Source of the DNA: an uncultured Chloroflexota bacterium
Lineage (GTDB): Bacteria > Chloroflexota > UBA4733
Assembly (NCBI GenBank): GCA_937967325.1
Contig: CALBSQ010000373.1
Location: 1-8,468 of the forward strand
Direction: 5' to 3'
DNA length: 8,468 nt
Below are positions 5,630 through 8,468 of this stretch, one piece after another. A program made the translations under genes and the position numbers. The notes beneath the pieces are model-generated. The model saw only the letters and a list, made by a program, of their open reading frames with translations. It was not told where the DNA came from and did no database searches. Position 1 is the first letter of the stretch. Every line of letters begins with the position of its first letter.

Positions 5630-7267
5630 CTAGTCGCCGAGGAAGCCGCGGGCTATCTCCGGCACCTGCTTGAGCAGATCATTGAGCGGACCGTCGACCT
5701 GCTGCGCCATCTGGACGGCGCTCATCTTGCCTTGCAGCACCTGCGTGTATGCCGGTGTGAACAGCTTGACCATTTGGGGATAGATGGTGGTGACCGGGGT
5801 GTACTTGTAGTGGTTGTTCTCGAGCATGTCCAGCACCATCGCGAAATTGCGCCCCTCCGTGCCAGGCACTTGCGGCTTGAGGAAATCGTCCGACTCCGCG
5901 ACCTTGCGGTACGGAGGCACGCCGAGCCCGGCCTTGGCGACAAGCTGACTCTGGCCGACTTGTCCGGTGACAAAGGCCGCCAGGGCAAAGGCCTGGTCAG
6001 GCGACTTGCTGCCGGCCGCCACCATCACCGAGTCGGCCGGGTTGCGCGTGAATGCTCCCGCTTTGCCACTCGGCATTGGCGCCATGTCGTAGTTGACGTT
6101 CTGCTTCTTGGCGGCGATGTAGAAGGCGTCGGTGACGTTGTTCGCCCACATGCCGATCTTGCCATTGATAAAGGCCACCAACGAATCGCCGAGCGCCTTG
6201 GCTTCGTCGGCGTTGGGGTGGACGTGGTACTTATTGATGAGATCAGCGTGGTACTGCAGACCATCGGTCGTCTCCGACAAGGTGATCGTGGACTTGGTGT
6301 GATCAGCGCTGAGGATGTCGCCGCCGTTCCCCCAGATGGTTTCGAGGCTGTCGCGCCAGTCGTTCGGCCAGACCACGCCAAAGGTCTTGTCGGCGCCGTT
6401 GCTGGTGGTGAGCTTCTGTGCCCGGGCGACCAGCTCATCCCAGGTCCAGGAGGGGTCGTCCCATTTGGCCGGCGGCAGTGGCACGCCGTGAGCATTGAAG
6501 ACGTCTTTGTTGTAGAAGATGACGATCGGCTGCAGATCGAGCGGCATGATCAGCAGCTTGCCGCCAATGTGCGCCTTGTTCCACTCCTGCGGAAAGTAGG
6601 TGTCGGCGGTGATCTTGGCACGGTCAGCGAATGAGGTCAGGTCGAGCAGCATTCCGTTGGCGTAGAAGCCAGGCATCCACTTGGTCTCGATGTCCGCGCA
6701 GTCGGACGAGGTGCCGGCGGCTGCCAGGACCACCAGCTTCTGCTGGAGATCTTCACTCGGGAACAGCTCGTAGCTGACTTTGACGCTGGGGTTCTGCTGT
6801 TGGAACTGCTGCACGACCTTCCCCTCCTCATCGGAAAAAGGCTTGCTGGTGTTCTGGGTGGTATAGCGCAACTGACCGGGAGCCGCCGCGGCACGACTGG
6901 CCGATGAGACCGGAGCACTACTGCTCGCGGCTGAGGACACCTGCGTGCTGGCCGCGACACTGGTCGATGCCGCCTGGGAAGAAGACGCGCTGGTCGTGGC
7001 AATACTGGAAGCCGCGGAACTCGACGGCGCGCTGCTTGATACCGCCGCGCTCGTAGACGCCGGGCTGGTGGCCGAGGCGCTCGTGACGGCCGCACTCGTG
7101 GCGGCGGCGCTCGTCGGGGCCGCGCTCGTGGCCGGCGCGGACGCGGACGACGCTGCCGTTGTCGCGGCCGTCCCACCACAGGCGGCGAGCAGCGTCGCGC
7201 CGGCCAGCCCGGCGACTGTCCCGGCAGCCGCCCGCAAGATCCCACGTCGAGTCAGCACTTGATCCAT
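5630..7267 (-). CDS. ABC transporter solute-binding lipoprotein, family 1 (sugar-type), 545 aa
   Basis: This is the first gene of the presumed operon and a second lipid-anchored receptor. MDQVLTRRGILRAAAG is a twin-arginine-like n-region; a hydrophobic stretch leads to lipobox LAAC with C30, followed by GG. A long linker (31 to about 128) is almost only Ser, Ala and Thr and contains six five-residue repeats (46-75). The solute-binding domain starts near 131 and shows SDEEGKVVQQFQQQNPSVKV, YNKDVFNAHGVPLPP, SWTWDELVARAQKLT, FINGKIGMW and a C-terminal helical part. The ATG at 7267 has GGAAGGAG eight bases upstream, a strong site. A promoter candidate lies about 70-95 bases upstream. The shared SWT-AQKLT and GKIGM blocks tie it to the neighbouring receptor, but most positions differ, so they look like old paralogues rather than a recent duplicate. 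Ligand cannot be read from sequence. Confidence 0.93.
   Translation of the reverse strand: MDQVLTRRGILRAAAGTVAGLAGATLLAACGGTAATTAASSASAPATSAAPTSAAATSAAVTSASATSPASTSAAVSSSAPSSSAASSIATTSASSSQAASTSVAASTQVSSAASSSAPVSSASRAAAAPGQLRYTTQNTSKPFSDEEGKVVQQFQQQNPSVKVSYELFPSEDLQQKLVVLAAAGTSSDCADIETKWMPGFYANGMLLDLTSFADRAKITADTYFPQEWNKAHIGGKLLIMPLDLQPIVIFYNKDVFNAHGVPLPPAKWDDPSWTWDELVARAQKLTTSNGADKTFGVVWPNDWRDSLETIWGNGGDILSADHTKSTITLSETTDGLQYHADLINKYHVHPNADEAKALGDSLVAFINGKIGMWANNVTDAFYIAAKKQNVNYDMAPMPSGKAGAFTRNPADSVMVAAGSKSPDQAFALAAFVTGQVGQSQLVAKAGLGVPPYRKVAESDDFLKPQVPGTEGRNFAMVLDMLENNHYKYTPVTTIYPQMVKLFTPAYTQVLQGKMSAVQMAQQVDGPLNDLLKQVPEIARGFLGD
7045..7134. repeat. Six-unit 15-bp degenerate tandem repeat within the lipoprotein linker
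   Basis: On the plus strand, consecutive 15-base units begin at 7045, 7060, 7075, 7090, 7105 and 7120 and resemble CCGCGCTCGTGGCCG. On the coding strand they give pentapeptides of the form xTSAA (ATSAA, PTSAA, ATSAA, VTSAS, ATSPA, STSAA; residues 46-75). The phase is constant, so unit gain or loss would keep the frame and simply lengthen or shorten the tether between membrane and binding domain. Confidence 0.85.
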
Positions 7268-7304
7268 CGATGCGGCTCCTTCCTATCACCCATGCCACGT
7301 CTGA

Positions 7305-7317
7305 CCGGTACAACCGG
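7305..7317. promoter_or_regulatory. 13-bp palindrome in the leader of the solute-binding gene, possible operator
   Basis: CCGGTACAACCGG is a perfect inverted repeat with 5-bp half sites and a 3-base centre. It lies between the promoter candidate and the ATG at 7267, where a repressor of a sugar-uptake operon could bind. In DNA of this GC content such a short palindrome can arise by chance, and no regulator gene is in the window. Confidence 0.25.
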
Positions 7318-7333
7318 CGAGACCAACCCGACA

Positions 7334-7362
7334 ATGGTATAAGGTACACGGTATGCGGTCAA
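7334..7362 (-). promoter_or_regulatory. Sigma70-like promoter candidate for the solute-binding protein operon
   Basis: On the minus strand TTGACC (7362-7357; 5 of 6 to TTGACA) is followed after exactly 17 bases by TACCAT (7339-7334; 4 of 6 to TATAAT). The surroundings are noticeably less GC-rich than the rest of the window. A start near 7327 would give a leader of about 60 bases with a strong ribosome-binding site. It would drive the two receptor genes and probably the two ceramidase-like genes. Confidence 0.5.
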
Positions 7363-7410
7363 GGGGGCAGCGAGACACCATGTGTAACGCCCGGAAGCGC
7401 CGACCGGCTG

Positions 7411-7556
7411 ACCGGACGCTAAAGCGTCCGGCTCACATGACGAAGCCCCTACGGGGCTGCCCGGCGGCAAGGCCCCTCCATGATAGGGGACGAGCGCGCG
7501 GTCCGAGGAGCCTCGAAGAGGCTTTGTCCGGTGAGCCGGACGCTTTAGCGTCCGGT
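7411..7556. repeat. Composite palindromic element (REP/MITE-like), inverted 26-bp arms each itself a hairpin
   Basis: Bases 7411-7436 and 7531-7556 are exact reverse complements. Each arm contains its own palindrome: CCGGACGC, a four-base loop (TAAA or TTTA), GCGTCCGG. Pairing continues imperfectly inward (about 10 of 14 positions, 7437-7450 with 7517-7530). Inside lie further small hairpins: AGCCCC-TAC-GGGGCT (7444-7458), CCCCT/AGGGG (7473-7489) and AGCCTC-GAA-GAGGCT (7509-7523), the first and last in mirrored positions. This nested symmetry resembles paired REP/BIME or small non-autonomous elements. No coding capacity and no obvious target-site duplication were found. In the transcript of the upstream gene it could stabilise or end the message. 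Confidence 0.8.
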
Positions 7557-7598
7557 GGGCTTGCCGGCGGGCAATAAAGCGCCGGGACGGATGGCCTC

Positions 7599-8468
7599 TC
7601 AAATTAGTTGCCGCGCCAACGCCACAGCCCCGCTGACAATCCGGGTCTCGGTGTCGGCGGCAAATGGGGCGGGTCGGTGGTAGTTGACGTGGGCGCTGGC
7701 GGACTCGTAGCCGCCTTCGGCGTAGGCTTCTGCTGTGCAGAGGTACCCGACGCAACCATTGGCATAGCCTAGAACCAGCACCTCGGCTATGCCGGGCGCA
7801 CCGGCCAGTTGGGCTTCGATAGCCTGCCCGAGCTCGACAAAGGGCTCCCCACCGATGGCGACGATGAGGAATGGTCCCAGCCGGAGCGCCTGCACCTCGC
7901 AGGGCTCACCTTCGGGGAAGCGGCCGTCGCGCTCCAACCGCGCCAGCATCTGTTGCTTCCAGACCTGCTCGTAGCGCGAGGTGGACGCCAGCAGGGATTC
8001 CCACGTCGGCAACGTCCCGTAGAGCAGCGGTACGTCCCAGCGGGCGCCGGCCAGGCCACCATCACCCTCCCAGGTTGGCGTCTCGACGCCCGGCTCTCGG
8101 GGAATGCCGCTGCACTCCTCGGCGGCACGAACGACCTCCGCGCCGAGCGCTCGGCCCATGCGGTCCAGCTCGACGCCGGTGACGCTGCGAAAGCGGCCCT
8201 GCCCGTCCAGGGGCGACGGGCGCACGTTGCCAAAGGCCCCCGGCAGGAACAGCGCTTTGGCCTGGCCGTCGTAGGCGTGCTCGATCACCCGCCGCGTCGC
8301 GCCGGGATAGTCGGCGCCCGTGGCCGAGTTCGTGGGAAATGAGGTGGGGTGGCAACACACCAAGAACATGACGCCGAGCGGCAGGTCCGCGTCGTGATCG
8401 GCGGCGTCCAGACGCAGCACCCGAACTCGCCGATCGATCGGTCCGGCCGGGTTCGGCAGCATCTGCAC
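7599..8468 (-). CDS. Neutral/alkaline ceramidase N-terminal-type zinc amidase homologue, 5' end cut by window edge
   Basis: The visible 289-290 residues are the C-terminal two thirds of a third ceramidase-like paralogue; by comparison with the complete copies about 180 N-terminal residues, including the HTHGG zinc motif, lie beyond base 8468. A GTG sits exactly at the edge but falls within a conserved block (MLPNPAG..DRRVRVLRLD), so it is not the start. Counting from the edge: CHPTSF (H40), GAFGNVRPS (77-85, Arg83 at the usual catalytic Ser position), GRFRSVTGVEL (91-101), GGEPF (E208) and GYLCTAEAYAEGGYE (Y242). H40, E208 and Y242 fit three of the four zinc ligands. It keeps the helical segment (about 150-185) that the 1243-2538 copy has lost. 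The GE motif reads GGEPF rather than PGEIF, making this the most divergent of the three. It is separated from the next operon by a palindromic element and a promoter candidate. Function presumably a cytosolic amidase; substrate unknown. Confidence 0.85.
   Translation of the reverse strand: MQMLPNPAGPIDRRVRVLRLDAADHDADLPLGVMFLVCCHPTSFPTNSATGADYPGATRRVIEHAYDGQAKALFLPGAFGNVRPSPLDGQGRFRSVTGVELDRMGRALGAEVVRAAEECSGIPREPGVETPTWEGDGGLAGARWDVPLLYGTLPTWESLLASTSRYEQVWKQQMLARLERDGRFPEGEPCEVQALRLGPFLIVAIGGEPFVELGQAIEAQLAGAPGIAEVLVLGYANGCVGYLCTAEAYAEGGYESASAHVNYHRPAPFAADTETRIVSGAVALARQLI

Larger units (their letters stand above)
7268..7598. other. Intergenic region separating two transcription units on the minus strand
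   Basis: This 331-base gap lies between the partial ceramidase-like gene and the first solute-binding gene. From high to low coordinates it holds about 40 bases with a small hairpin (TTGCC/GGCAA, 7561-7574), the composite palindrome 7411-7556, a short spacer, the promoter candidate and the leader of the solute-binding gene. Open frames across it (for example a plus-strand frame at 7353-7577) translate the palindromes and have no ribosome-binding site; none is called as a gene. No hairpin plus T-run terminator was seen. Confidence 0.7.

Noticed and set aside
7252..7755. Minus-strand frame of 167 codons across the intergenic palindromes
   Set aside because: It translates the palindromic element, overlaps the ceramidase-like gene out of frame and lacks a ribosome-binding site.
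1..8468. CRISPR array, tRNA, rRNA, insertion sequence, phage or defence genes
   Set aside because: No regularly spaced direct repeats, cloverleaf-type sequence or transposase, integrase or nuclease motif was seen; the repeats present are palindromic or a coding minisatellite.

Overview
The window reads as a stretch of high-GC bacterial chromosome with every recognisable gene on the minus strand, so transcription runs from high to low coordinates. The best guess for the host is Chloroflexota or a similar high-GC, soil or hot-environment lineage. This rests on lipoprotein solute-binding proteins with cysteine followed by GG and very long Ser/Ala/Thr linkers, on short ceramidase-family genes in multiple copies, and on a repeat of the type whose translation gives the well-known spurious peptide CHPERSEGP. 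No rRNA or other phylogenetic marker is present, so the assignment is inference.

Layout in transcription order (right to left). 8468-7599 is the 3' part of a gene for a neutral/alkaline ceramidase N-terminal-type protein, cut by the window edge. 7598-7268 is non-coding: it holds a composite palindromic element (7411-7556), then a good sigma70-like promoter candidate (7334-7362) and a small palindrome (7305-7317) in the presumed leader. 7267-5630 and 5500-3983 are two diverged family-1 sugar-type ABC transporter solute-binding lipoproteins. 3959-2541 and 2538-1243 are two more complete ceramidase N-terminal-type proteins, tightly packed: the ribosome-binding site of the second sits at the 3' end of the first. 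1242-929 is non-coding and holds a perfect 37-bp inverted repeat. 928-1 is a DegT/DnrJ/EryC1/StrS-family PLP aminotransferase whose C-terminus lies beyond the window.

How the genes may work together (inference): the lipoproteins would capture a sugar-like or amino-sugar/cyclitol-like solute outside the cell. The ceramidase-fold proteins carry no signal peptide and have the zinc ligands of the family, but an Arg in place of the catalytic Ser; they would cleave an amide or similar bond in the cytosol. The aminotransferase would then act on the freed amine, or build an amino sugar. No permease or ATPase is in the window; they may lie outside it. The most interesting points are the shared replacement of the GDVSPN-type motif by GN(I/V)RP(N/S) in all three ceramidase-like proteins, their three-fold presence around two transport proteins, and the two palindromic repeats at the boundaries of the presumed operon.
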